DNA from: Bacillota bacterium
Lineage (GTDB): Bacteria > Bacillota > Clostridia > Acetivibrionales > DTU013
Direction of reading: 5' to 3'
Length of the DNA: 32,950 nucleotides
Assembly (NCBI GenBank): GCA_023399355.1
Contig: JAEWQC010000093.1
Location: 1-32,950 of the forward strand
The notes beneath the pieces were generated by a model. It made no database searches and was not told the DNA's origin. It saw only the letters and a program-made list of their open reading frames with translations. Position numbers and translations under genes: made by a program. How positions within the stretch are numbered: position 1 is the stretch's first letter; every line of letters starts with the position of its first letter. Of this stretch, positions 17,358-25,635 are shown piece by piece.

Positions 17358-17820
17358 CAAAGTTATTGGAATTGGGGAATATAACATCTCAAATGATCAG
17401 ACAGATATCATTAAGACCTATGCGCTTTCTTCCTGCGTTGCGGTAACGGCATACTGCCCCAGAATGAAGGCGGCGGGAATGGTGCATGTGGCACTGCCTG
17501 AATATACAGGTAACGACGTTCCGCCTAATGAGGGTTATTATGCGTCAACTGGAATTGTTGCCCTTATTGATAAATTATGCATGAAATACAGCTGCAAAAA
17601 AGATGATCTGATCATTCGGATCTATGGGGGAGCTAATTCAACTAATAAAAATGATGTTTTTAGAATAGGTGAAAAAAATATTTCGGCTGTCATGGAAGCC
17701 CTGTCCGGTCTTGGCTTGAAAATTGACAAGGCTGAAATCGGCGGATTTGTCAGTCGGACGATCGAATTGGATGTTGCAACAGGTCAAGTAAAAATGCTGA
17801 CACAACCTTTTAATTTTTAG
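17353..17820 (+). CDS. cheD: Chemoreceptor glutamine deamidase CheD
   Basis: A 155-residue protein matching the CheD family along its full length. The catalytic residues expected by analogy with Thermotoga CheD (Thr21, Cys27, His44) appear at Thr22, Cys28 ('LSSCVAV') and His45 ('MVHVALPE'). CheD deamidates glutamines on methyl-accepting chemotaxis proteins and partners CheC in Gram-positive chemotaxis. The ATG at 17353 has CGGAGG 5 bases upstream, inside the end of the decayed cheB. It is thus an intact gene behind a dead partner, with no promoter I can identify and no other chemotaxis gene in the window. It may be a leftover, or may be expressed from an upstream promoter. Confidence 0.9.
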   Translation: MYKVIGIGEYNISNDQTDIIKTYALSSCVAVTAYCPRMKAAGMVHVALPEYTGNDVPPNEGYYASTGIVALIDKLCMKYSCKKDDLIIRIYGGANSTNKNDVFRIGEKNISAVMEALSGLGLKIDKAEIGGFVSRTIELDVATGQVKMLTQPFNF

Positions 17821-18032
17821 AAAGAAGGTTGGTCTTGACCTTGGCTGTGAAGTATATGCGTAAAAGCCCATTGATGCGGATCAACTTATAGGAGTCCTTC
17901 AAAAGCCGGGTCTTGGGACTTGAGTGTGACTAACCTGTTTTACATAAAACGACCAAGTGCTTTACACGATTTCTTGTTGTCATATTTTTCGACTTTTGAA
18001 GCTTATTTTGTTAGGTATGTTGAATGTAACCA

Positions 18033-18061
18033 TTGAAACGAGTTCAAGAAAAGAATATAAT
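18033..18061 (+). promoter_or_regulatory. Sigma-A promoter of the LtaS-like gene
   Basis: TTGAAA (18033-18038), 17-base spacer, TATAAT (18056-18061). The -35 box coincides with a TTG that could be mistaken for a start codon, so translation must start further downstream, at 18120. Confidence 0.75.
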
Positions 18062-18119
18062 AGAACGGAAATTTGCAATCCATTGGCAGATTGCATTATT
18101 AAATACGACAGAGAAAGAA

Positions 18120-19997
18120 ATGAGTAAAATGGAACCTAGTAATAGCATGACCTTGGAGAGGTTGCCTGCAAGTACGCAGTTTAAAAAGATTTTACACAAA
18201 AGCGTCCACATCACGGATTTGTTATGGCTTTATACATTATTTGCACTGTTTGCAAAATCTGTAATGCTTTTGGGTCTCACCCTGGACCACCTGCATGTAT
18301 CCATTTTTTTTAAAGACGCCTGGACCATTGCAAACAGAAATCTTCCTTTTTATTTGGGATCTATGCTCCTTCCGTTGTCGTTTGCATTTCTGTTTAAAAA
18401 GAAAGCCCGTTGGTGGTTCATTATTTTAATCAACCTCTTAATATCCATACTCTTTTGTGCAGACTTATGGTATTTTCGTGCGTTTAATACCATGCCGACG
18501 TTGATGGTCATAAAAGAGGGCTCCAATCTGAACAATCTGTCTGCGAGCATTATCGGCATGATGCGAAAGGTAGATCTCGTCTTTGTAGCTGATTTTGTAT
18601 TCCTGATTCCGATCGTCCTGATCGTTAAAAATGCTTACCATAATGCTCAGAGAAGGATTATAACTTTTGTTATCCTGTTTTTAGCTACACTTGGCCTTCT
18701 TACTTATATTCCTATTAAGCTGTATGCGTCTGGCGTAAATGTAAAGAACAGGATTATATATATGTATGATTCGACCGTTACAAATCAGAATCTCTCTCCT
18801 TTGGGGTATCAATTCTATAGTATCTACACTTTTTTCAACGAAGGCAAAATTGTCAGTCTTACTGCCGAAGAAAAGAATCAGATCGCGCAGTGGTATGCAG
18901 AGAAAAAGCCTGAACTTCCGGATAATCAATATAAGGGAATGTTTAAAGGCAAGAACCTTCTTATAATAGAAGTCGAGTCTCTTGAGAAATTTGTTGTCGG
19001 ACAGGAAATAGATGGACAGGAAATCACGCCCAGCATCAATAAACTGCTCAAAAACAGTATTTATTTTACCGATGTGCATGAACAGGTGCATGAAGGCAAT
19101 ACCATTGATGCCGAATTCATGACGAATACTTCGGTGTATCCGTTGATACAGGGAAGCACCTCATTTTTATACCCCTACAACATCCATCACGACTCCCTGC
19201 CCAGGATAATGAGCAGAAACGGTTACCACACCATGGATATACAGCCTGATGAGGGTTCCTTCTGGAATTGGATGGTACTTATGAAATCGTTGGGCTTCGA
19301 TAAATGCCTGGACAATTCTTCGTTTACAATAGATGATGAGTTTGGAATGGGAATCAGCGACGAATCCTTCCTGAAACAGGTGGAACCTATAATCGTTAAA
19401 CAAAAGCAGCCGTTTTACACTTTTATGATCACAGAGTCCAGTCATACGCCCTTCAACCTTCCCAATAACCTCAAAGAGATGAGGTTACCGGCAAGTATCA
19501 ATAATACGTACCTCGAGGGGTATTTCCAGAGTATTCATTATACCGACAAGCAACTGGGCATTTTGCTGGACAGCCTGCAAAGGGATGGAATCCTGGATAA
19601 TACGGTAGTGGTGCTTTACGGAGACCATGAAGGAATACACAAATATTTTCCAGACAGCCTGGAGAAGATCGACTTCCCCGGGGACTGGTGGCAGGATAAT
19701 CACAAACAAACCCCACTCATTGTGTATCAACCCGGCCTGAAGAGCGAAGAAATCACGACAACGGGAGGAGAAGTCGATATACTTCCAACAATATGCTATC
19801 TGATGGGCATCGACAGCAAGGAATTTTCGGGCGAAGCCATGGGACGGAATCTGTTAAACACGGATCAAAGCTTTGCTGTACTCCAGGGTGGGAAATATGT
19901 AGGGGATAACAGCGACCCGAAGCAGGTCGAACATGCCAAAAAAGGTCTGGATATCGCAGATATGATTATACGAAGCAACTATTTCGGCTTAAAGTAG
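18120..19997 (+). CDS. LtaS-like lipoteichoic acid synthase / sulfatase-fold membrane protein
   Basis: A 625-residue protein with five membrane segments in the first ~220 residues, then a large extracellular sulfatase-fold domain, the LtaS topology. Catalytic and metal residues by family analogy (numbered from 18120): Glu286 ('EVESLE'), Thr328 nucleophile ('GNTIDAEF'), His442 ('SSHTPF') and Asp502-His503 ('GDHEG'). LtaS-type enzymes transfer glycerol phosphate from phosphatidylglycerol to build polyglycerol phosphate on the outer face of the membrane. A relative acting on another phosphoglycerol acceptor is possible. The frame extends back to a TTG at 18033, but that TTG is the -35 box of a good promoter, so the ATG at 18120 (or 18129) is preferred despite a weak ribosome binding site. 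It is monocistronic, with a strong terminator at 20044. Confidence 0.88.
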   Translation: MSKMEPSNSMTLERLPASTQFKKILHKSVHITDLLWLYTLFALFAKSVMLLGLTLDHLHVSIFFKDAWTIANRNLPFYLGSMLLPLSFAFLFKKKARWWFIILINLLISILFCADLWYFRAFNTMPTLMVIKEGSNLNNLSASIIGMMRKVDLVFVADFVFLIPIVLIVKNAYHNAQRRIITFVILFLATLGLLTYIPIKLYASGVNVKNRIIYMYDSTVTNQNLSPLGYQFYSIYTFFNEGKIVSLTAEEKNQIAQWYAEKKPELPDNQYKGMFKGKNLLIIEVESLEKFVVGQEIDGQEITPSINKLLKNSIYFTDVHEQVHEGNTIDAEFMTNTSVYPLIQGSTSFLYPYNIHHDSLPRIMSRNGYHTMDIQPDEGSFWNWMVLMKSLGFDKCLDNSSFTIDDEFGMGISDESFLKQVEPIIVKQKQPFYTFMITESSHTPFNLPNNLKEMRLPASINNTYLEGYFQSIHYTDKQLGILLDSLQRDGILDNTVVVLYGDHEGIHKYFPDSLEKIDFPGDWWQDNHKQTPLIVYQPGLKSEEITTTGGEVDILPTICYLMGIDSKEFSGEAMGRNLLNTDQSFAVLQGGKYVGDNSDPKQVEHAKKGLDIADMIIRSNYFGLK

Positions 19998-20043
19998 TAT
20001 AAAGTAAGCAGGACATTGCGAAAAATGAGGTATTCTTTTTTTG

Positions 20044-20085
20044 AAGGCTATATTACAGATTCTTTGTAATATAGCCTTTATTGGT
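20044..20085 (+). terminator. Rho-independent terminator of the LtaS-like gene
   Basis: A perfect 14-bp stem: AAGGCTATATTACA (20044-20057) with TGTAATATAGCCTT (20065-20078), 7-base loop, then TATTGG. The U-tract is modest but the stem is very strong. It lies about 45 bases after the stop. Confidence 0.75.
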
Positions 20086-20094
20086 AATAATTTC

Positions 20095-20123
20095 TTGACA
20101 GGAACGGGCGTTTGCCATATGAT
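20095..20123 (+). promoter_or_regulatory. Sigma-A promoter of the GNAT gene at 20217
   Basis: TTGACA at 20095-20100, 17-base spacer, TATGAT at 20118-20123, directly after the upstream terminator and about 90 bases before the GNAT start. Confidence 0.7.
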
Positions 20124-20216
20124 TTTGCCTAGATTTATTGTGATTAGGTCAAATGCAGAGGGGCAAGAGAAACAGGATGTCGATTCGCTTTACACTTAGT
20201 GGAATTGGAGTAAATC

Positions 20217-20699
20217 ATGAATGCAATTGTGCAACAAATAAATGAGAAATATCGTGATACTGTAAATCGAATTTTAAATCAGGAATGGAATTGCCCTCCA
20301 TCAATTTCAAGAGGCAAAATAATTGATACTAATATTTTGCCTGGATTTCTCTTTATTGAGGATGAAAAGATAAAAGGAATTGTAACTTATAATATTGAAA
20401 ATGAGGAGTGTGAAATTGTCACGCTTAACAGTTTTGATGAAAACCAAGGAATAGGTACAACTCTAATTAAAGAGGTTTTGGGTATTGCACAAAAAAATGA
20501 TTGTAAAAGACTGTGGCTGATAACAACTAATGATGATACCAATGCAATACGGTTTTATCAAAAGAAAGGTTTTGACTTAAAAGCCGCTCATATTAATGCC
20601 ATGGAAATATCGCGAAATTTAAAGCCGAGTATCCCCTTGATTGGAATGGATAATATTCCGATTAAGCATGAGTTGGAATTTGAAATATTATTAAAGTAA
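20217..20699 (+). CDS. GNAT-family N-acetyltransferase
   Basis: A 160-residue protein. Residues about 76-90 ('ENQGIGTTLIKEV') form the acetyl-CoA pyrophosphate loop (Q-x-x-G-x-G/A), and 'NAIRFYQKKGF' near residue 118 is the usual fourth motif. It transfers an acetyl group from acetyl-CoA to an amine on an unknown acceptor. The ATG has GGAG 6-7 bases upstream and a promoter at 20095. It is AT-rich compared with the arginine genes that follow and converges on them. It stands alone; nothing nearby points to a substrate. Confidence 0.85.
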   Translation: MNAIVQQINEKYRDTVNRILNQEWNCPPSISRGKIIDTNILPGFLFIEDEKIKGIVTYNIENEECEIVTLNSFDENQGIGTTLIKEVLGIAQKNDCKRLWLITTNDDTNAIRFYQKKGFDLKAAHINAMEISRNLKPSIPLIGMDNIPIKHELEFEILLK

Positions 20700-20787
20700 A
20701 TACACCGTCACTTTACACATACCTGCAAGAGTATACAAGAGGAGCTTTTCAAAGGTATTACAACTCCATACAGAGCGGCGGGACGGT

Positions 20788-21267
20788 TCAGCGATACTCC
20801 TTGACCATCAGCGCCCTGACGTAGCCACGATCTTTTGTGGTCGATTCAATATAAAAGCCCCTGCCGTAGTAGAAGCGGACAAGATCTCTGTATTTTGAAG
20901 CGGTATGCAGGCTCACGCTGTGGACACCTCTTGCTGTCATCAGTTTGTCGACGAGGTTCATCAGGGATTTGCCGATACCAATGTTATGATAGCTGAGTTT
21001 AACGCCAAACCGGCTGAGGTAGGCGGTATTGTCCGGATTGACCCTGACTCTTACGGTACCCACCACAACCTCGTCAATAATTGCCACATAGACCTCCTTC
21101 GTCTCAATATCTCTGGCGATGTCTTCGCAGGACTCCTCAAGAGCTTCCACAGAGCCGGGAAGGCCGGTGTCTTCTATGTATTTTCTGAAGGATTCCTGCA
21201 TGATCTCCTGGATTGCAGAGGCATCCTCCATAACCGCTTTGCGTATGATAAACGAGTAATTGATCAT
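20788..21267 (-). CDS. GNAT-family N-acetyltransferase in the arginine operon
   Basis: A 159-residue protein with a complete GNAT fold: an N-terminal 'IRKAVMEDASAIQEIMQESF', the 'VGTVRVRVN' strand, the 'NIGIGKSLMN' CoA loop and 'LVRFYYGRGFY' near the end. The start at 21267 has GAGGAG 10 bases upstream; an earlier ATG would run into the end of argF. It follows argF by 74 bases with no terminator, so it belongs to the argD-carA-carB-argF transcript. A stand-alone short GNAT in an arginine operon could be an N-acetylglutamate synthase. That is an inference from context only. Sequence alone does not separate it from other GNATs. Confidence 0.82.
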   Translation of the reverse strand: MINYSFIIRKAVMEDASAIQEIMQESFRKYIEDTGLPGSVEALEESCEDIARDIETKEVYVAIIDEVVVGTVRVRVNPDNTAYLSRFGVKLSYHNIGIGKSLMNLVDKLMTARGVHSVSLHTASKYRDLVRFYYGRGFYIESTTKDRGYVRALMVKEYR

Positions 21268-21341
21268 AACTAATAAACTCCTCAACCTTAACGTAATAGG
21301 GCTCTGGCGCCAGTATCCCAACTGTCGGAGCTTTGGACTCC

Positions 21342-22259
21342 TTATGCCATAAGTGTTGCCATGATAGCCTTTTGAATGTGTAGCCTGTTTTCAGCCTCTT
21401 CAAAAACTGATGAATTCGGGCCGTCGATGATGCCTTCCGTAACCTCAAGGCCTCTGTAAGCAGGCAGACAGTGCAGAAACATCGCATCCTTCCTGGCTTT
21501 TGAGAAGAGCTCTTCATTGACCTGGTAAGGCATGAAGATCTTAACTCTCATTTCTTTCTCGGCTTCCTGTCCCATGCTTACCCAGGTGTCGGTGTAAATC
21601 ACGTCCGCGTCGTTTGCGGCTTCCACCGGGTCCTCCGTAAGAATGACCTTGCTGCCTGTTTTTTTGGCTGCGTGCTTTGCCTGCTCTATGATGGTGTCGT
21701 CACAGCCATAACCGGCCGGAGTGGCGACACAGATGTCCATGCCGGTCTTGGCACAGCCTTGGAGCAGGGAGTTCGCAACATTGTTGCCGTCACCCACATA
21801 GGCCATTTTGAGGCCCTGCAACCTGCCCTTCACTTCATAGACTGAAAACAGGTCAGCCAGTATCTGGCACGGATGCATCAGGTCAGTCAGGCCGTTTATT
21901 ACCGGGATCATTCCGTATTTTGCCAGGTCTACAACATCGGTGTGCTTAAAGGTCCTGATCATGATTCCGCTGATATAGCGGGAAAGAACCTGCGCCGTAT
22001 CGTAAATCGTTTCGCCGCGGCCGAGCTGGATGTCGCTGGAACTTAGAAACATGGGGTATCCGCCCAGCTGGTACATTCCGACTTCAAAAGACACTCTTGT
22101 CCTTGTGGATGATTTGGAAAAGATCATTCCGAGAGTTTTGCCTTTGAGCAAATGGTGCTCAACCCCTTTTCTTACATCGCTTTTTAATTTTGCAGCCAGT
22201 GTGAACAAGCTTTCTATTTCTTCCAGTGTGACCTCATTTAAATCAATTAGATGTTTCAT
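21342..22259 (-). CDS. argF: Ornithine carbamoyltransferase
   Basis: A 305-residue enzyme that joins carbamoyl phosphate and ornithine to give citrulline. The signatures are intact: carbamoyl phosphate loop 'SSTRTR' (about 50-55), 'HPCQ' (129-132), 'DGNNV', 'SMGQE' in the ornithine loop and 'HCLP' (263-266). I chose the ATG at 22259 because GAGGAG lies 7 bases upstream; an upstream ATG in the same frame overlaps that site. It follows carB by 38 bases and precedes the GNAT gene, so carbamoyl phosphate is made and used by one transcript. The biosynthetic (not catabolic) role is inferred from this operon. Confidence 0.96.
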   Translation of the reverse strand: MKHLIDLNEVTLEEIESLFTLAAKLKSDVRKGVEHHLLKGKTLGMIFSKSSTRTRVSFEVGMYQLGGYPMFLSSSDIQLGRGETIYDTAQVLSRYISGIMIRTFKHTDVVDLAKYGMIPVINGLTDLMHPCQILADLFSVYEVKGRLQGLKMAYVGDGNNVANSLLQGCAKTGMDICVATPAGYGCDDTIIEQAKHAAKKTGSKVILTEDPVEAANDADVIYTDTWVSMGQEAEKEMRVKIFMPYQVNEELFSKARKDAMFLHCLPAYRGLEVTEGIIDGPNSSVFEEAENRLHIQKAIMATLMA

Positions 22260-22297
22260 ATCCTTACTCCTCATCAATTTATTACGATTATAGAGAT

Positions 22298-25200
22298 TTA
22301 TCCTTTATGGATGGAGTACTCGTTTAGTGCATAGATATCGGCATTTTTGCTGCCGGCTTTGTATTCCAGGACCTCAAGGATTGCGTTTGTGGTATCGAGG
22401 GAGGTGATGCAGGTAGTATTGTACTCCATGGAGGTCCTTCGGATCGTATATCCGAGTCTGCCGGAAATACCGATCTTCGACGGTGTGCTGATCACAAGTG
22501 AAACGGTGTCTCCCTTGATATAATCCAGTATTGATGCTTCAGGCACATATTCGGTATGGATGTCTGCTTCTGCAAGGTATTTGTGCGTATCCTCGATAGC
22601 TAAAAGGTTAAAGCCCAATTTTTGCAGCCTTCCGGCAATTTTTATGCAGTCGTCCCTGTCAATTTCACCTGCTGCAATCAGAACGCTTCCTCCGGTTGGC
22701 ATCGAGAGGCCTGATGCGGTTAAAGCCTTGAACAATGCCGCCAGATAGCTTTTGTCAACACCCATGACTTCGCCGGTAGACTTCATTTCAGGACCGAGGA
22801 AGGTGTCTACAGTGGCTAGTTTCGAGAACGAGAAGACAGGGGCCTTAACCGCTGTGAATTCCGTTTCCTCTGCCAGTCCAGGCTTGTAGCCGAGACCGTG
22901 CAGCGTTTCTCCCATGATAAGCTTCGTGGCGACATTCACCATCGGGATGCCTGTGATCTTGCTCATGATCGGGATTGTCCGGCTGGCACGGGGGTTTACT
23001 TCAATTACATAAACTTTTCCGCTGGGGTCTATGACAAACTGTATGTTGAACAGGCCTACTGTTTTCAATGCTTTGGCAAGCTTGACCGTGTATTCCGTAA
23101 TAGTCTCCTTTACTTTGGCGGAAAGTGTATGTGGCGGGTAAACGGCTATGCTGTCGCCGGAATGCACGCCTGCTCTCTCTACATGCTCCATGATGCCTGG
23201 TATCAGAACTTCGCTGCCGTCGCAAATGCCGTCCACCTCGGCTTCTTTCCCATTGATATACTTGTCGATCAATACCGGATGCTTTGCTGAAAGGTCAACA
23301 GCCATCTTCATGTATTCTTCCAGTGAATCATCGTTATAAACGATTTCCATCGCTCTTCCGCCCAGTACGTAGGAGGGCCGGACGAGCACGGGGTAGCCTA
23401 TCCTCTTTGCAATGACCTTGGCCTGCTTGACGGAAAAAGCCGTACTGCCTTCAGGAATTGGAATGTTAAGCTGTTCAAGAAGCTTCAGGAATTTATCCCT
23501 GTCTTCGGCAACATCAATGCTTTCAACGGTAGTGCCAAGGATTTTTACACCCTCTCTGTGAAGGGGTTCTGCAAGGTTGATCGCGGTCTGGCCTCCGAAT
23601 TGCACGATGACGCCCATCGGCTTTTCCTTATGGATGATATCCAGTACGCATTCCTTGGTCAGAGGCTCGAAATAAAGTTTGTCTGAGGTATCGAAATCCG
23701 TGCTGACGGTTTCCGGATTGTTATTTATAATAATGGATTCAATGTCCAGCTCTTTCAACGTTCTTACGGAGTGGACACTGCAGTAGTCGAATTCAATGCC
23801 CTGCCCGATCCTTATGGGGCCGGAGCCTATTACAAGCACCTTCTTGTTGTTGGAGACGATGACATCGTCTTTTTCTTCATAGGTGGAGTAGTAATAGGGG
23901 GTTACGGCTTCAAACTCGCCTGCACAGGTATCAACAATTTTGTACACCGGCTTGATCGGGTATTTTTCCCGGAGTTCGAGCACCGTGTCCAGCGGGACAT
24001 TGACCAGATTGGCGATGTAGGAATCACCGAAACCTATTTTCTTCGCACGGATATAGAGATCATAATCCAGCCAGGCAATGCCTGCATTAGTGACTTCTTC
24101 CGCAAGCAGCACGATATTTTGCAGCTTGTGGATGAAGAAGCGGTCCACCTTGGTTAATTCAACGATCTCCTCCACAGTGATTCCCTTCTGAAGTGCCTTG
24201 AAAATGGCGAAGATCCGTTCATCTCTCGGCGATTTCAAGACTTCAAGCAATTCGTCGATGGTCTTATTGTCGAATAATTTGAGCCCGAGCTGATAATTCA
24301 GCTTGATATCAAGTGAGTCGATCGCCTTCAGTAGGGACTCTTCAAAGGTCCTGCCAATGGCCATGACTTCTCCGGTTGCTTTCATCTGCGTGCCAAGTGA
24401 CCTGTCGGCGCTGGTGAACTTATCGAAAGGCCAGCGTGGAACCTTGGTCACGATATAGTCCAGTGACGGTTCGAAGCAGGCAAAGGTATTCTGCGTGACG
24501 GAGTTTTTGATCTCATCCAGATTCAGGCCGATGGCGATCTTTGCTGCGACACGGGCGATCGGATAGCCCGTGGCCTTTGAAGCAAGCGCACTGGAACGGC
24601 TGACTCTCGGATTGACTTCGATGACTACATATTCGAAGCTGTAGGGATTAAGTGCAAATTGAATATTGCAGCCGCCTTTGATTTCAAGTGCCCTGATGAT
24701 TTTAATCGAAGCGGTGCGCAGCATCTGGTATTCAATATCGGAGAGCGTCTGGCTCGGTGCGACGACAATGCTGTCACCTGTATGAACGCCAACGGGATCG
24801 AAATTTTCCATGTTGCATATGATGATGCAGTTGTCGGCGCCATCACGCATGACCTCGTACTCTACTTCCTTCCAGCCGGCCACACTCTGCTCGATCAACA
24901 CCTGATTAATGAGGCTGAGTTTCAGACCCTTGCCGCAGATATATTTGAAATCTTCCATATTATCCGCTATTCCGCCGCCGGATCCGCCAAGGGTATATGC
25001 AGGTCGGATGATAATGGGGAAGCCCACCCTTTCGACGAATGCCACAGCATCCTCAAGGGTTGTGACAATGGTGCTGTGCGGGACTTTTTCATTGATTTCC
25101 TGCATTGTATTTTTGAAAAGCTCACGATCTTCAGCCTTTTTTATTGAATGCAGCGATGTGCCAAGCAATTCGATGTCCAACCGGTCAAGAATGCCGTCGT

Positions 25201-25510
25201 CGGCCAGCTGCACAGCCATGTTCAGGCCGGTCTGTCCGCCAAGGGATGCAAGGATGCCATCAGGCTTTTCACGTTCGATGATCCGTTTGACAAAATTGAG
25301 AGTGATGGGTTCTATATAAATTTTATCTGCTGTTTCACTGTCAGTCATGATGGTAGCAGGATTGCTGTTGACAAGGACGACTTCTATTCCCTCTTCCTTC
25401 AGTGATTTACAGGCCTGTGTGCCGGAATAGTCGAATTCGGCGGCCTGCCCGATAATGATCGGTCCTGACCCGATGACGAGTACTTTTTTTATATCATTCC
25501 TTTTAGGCAT
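22298..25510 (-). CDS. carB: Carbamoyl phosphate synthase large subunit
   Basis: A 1070-residue protein with the full CarB plan: two homologous ATP-grasp halves (each starting 'KVLVIGSGPI-IGQ' near residues 8 and 556), an oligomerisation region between them, and a C-terminal MGS-like regulatory domain (about 935-1070). It makes carbamoyl phosphate from bicarbonate, ammonia delivered by CarA, and two ATP. The start at 25510 has GGAGG 5 bases upstream; an ATG four codons earlier lies inside that site. It lies 125 bases after carA, and that gap contains a 30-bp tandem repeat. In this arginine operon it is probably the arginine-dedicated copy. Whether a pyrimidine copy exists cannot be seen here. 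Confidence 0.97.
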   Translation of the reverse strand: MPKRNDIKKVLVIGSGPIIIGQAAEFDYSGTQACKSLKEEGIEVVLVNSNPATIMTDSETADKIYIEPITLNFVKRIIEREKPDGILASLGGQTGLNMAVQLADDGILDRLDIELLGTSLHSIKKAEDRELFKNTMQEINEKVPHSTIVTTLEDAVAFVERVGFPIIIRPAYTLGGSGGGIADNMEDFKYICGKGLKLSLINQVLIEQSVAGWKEVEYEVMRDGADNCIIICNMENFDPVGVHTGDSIVVAPSQTLSDIEYQMLRTASIKIIRALEIKGGCNIQFALNPYSFEYVVIEVNPRVSRSSALASKATGYPIARVAAKIAIGLNLDEIKNSVTQNTFACFEPSLDYIVTKVPRWPFDKFTSADRSLGTQMKATGEVMAIGRTFEESLLKAIDSLDIKLNYQLGLKLFDNKTIDELLEVLKSPRDERIFAIFKALQKGITVEEIVELTKVDRFFIHKLQNIVLLAEEVTNAGIAWLDYDLYIRAKKIGFGDSYIANLVNVPLDTVLELREKYPIKPVYKIVDTCAGEFEAVTPYYYSTYEEKDDVIVSNNKKVLVIGSGPIRIGQGIEFDYCSVHSVRTLKELDIESIIINNNPETVSTDFDTSDKLYFEPLTKECVLDIIHKEKPMGVIVQFGGQTAINLAEPLHREGVKILGTTVESIDVAEDRDKFLKLLEQLNIPIPEGSTAFSVKQAKVIAKRIGYPVLVRPSYVLGGRAMEIVYNDDSLEEYMKMAVDLSAKHPVLIDKYINGKEAEVDGICDGSEVLIPGIMEHVERAGVHSGDSIAVYPPHTLSAKVKETITEYTVKLAKALKTVGLFNIQFVIDPSGKVYVIEVNPRASRTIPIMSKITGIPMVNVATKLIMGETLHGLGYKPGLAEETEFTAVKAPVFSFSKLATVDTFLGPEMKSTGEVMGVDKSYLAALFKALTASGLSMPTGGSVLIAAGEIDRDDCIKIAGRLQKLGFNLLAIEDTHKYLAEADIHTEYVPEASILDYIKGDTVSLVISTPSKIGISGRLGYTIRRTSMEYNTTCITSLDTTNAILEVLEYKAGSKNADIYALNEYSIHKG

Positions 25511-25539
25511 ACATTCCTCCATGAGATTCTTTGATTTAG

Positions 25540-25599
25540 GCCATTACGGCGAATTTGCCAACAAATTGCGCCATTACGGCGAATTTGCCAACAAATTGC
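25540..25599. repeat. Perfect 30-bp tandem repeat (x2) between carA and carB
   Basis: Two identical 30-base units at 25540-25569 and 25570-25599, each beginning GCCATTACGGCGAATTTG, followed by a partial degenerate third (GCCAGTTGCGGAACAAAT). Each unit contains a small hairpin, AATTTG-CCAA-CAAATT. It lies in the carA-carB spacer, just upstream of the carB ribosome binding site. Confidence 0.9.
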
Positions 25600-25635
25600 G
25601 CCAGTTGCGGAACAAATCCGGCTTGCTGCCGTTAG

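Noticed and set aside
17897..18001. 9-bp inverted repeat (CTTCAAAAG / CTTTTGAAG) about 105 bases apart, a possible MITE
   Set aside because: The arms are short, do not extend, and no target-site duplication is visible.
18681..19091. Minus-strand open frame of 136 codons within the LtaS-like gene
   Set aside because: It is antisense to a well supported gene and shows no family features.
25540..25599. Possible CRISPR array
   Set aside because: The two 30-base units abut directly with no spacers and no cas genes are present. It is a plain tandem repeat.
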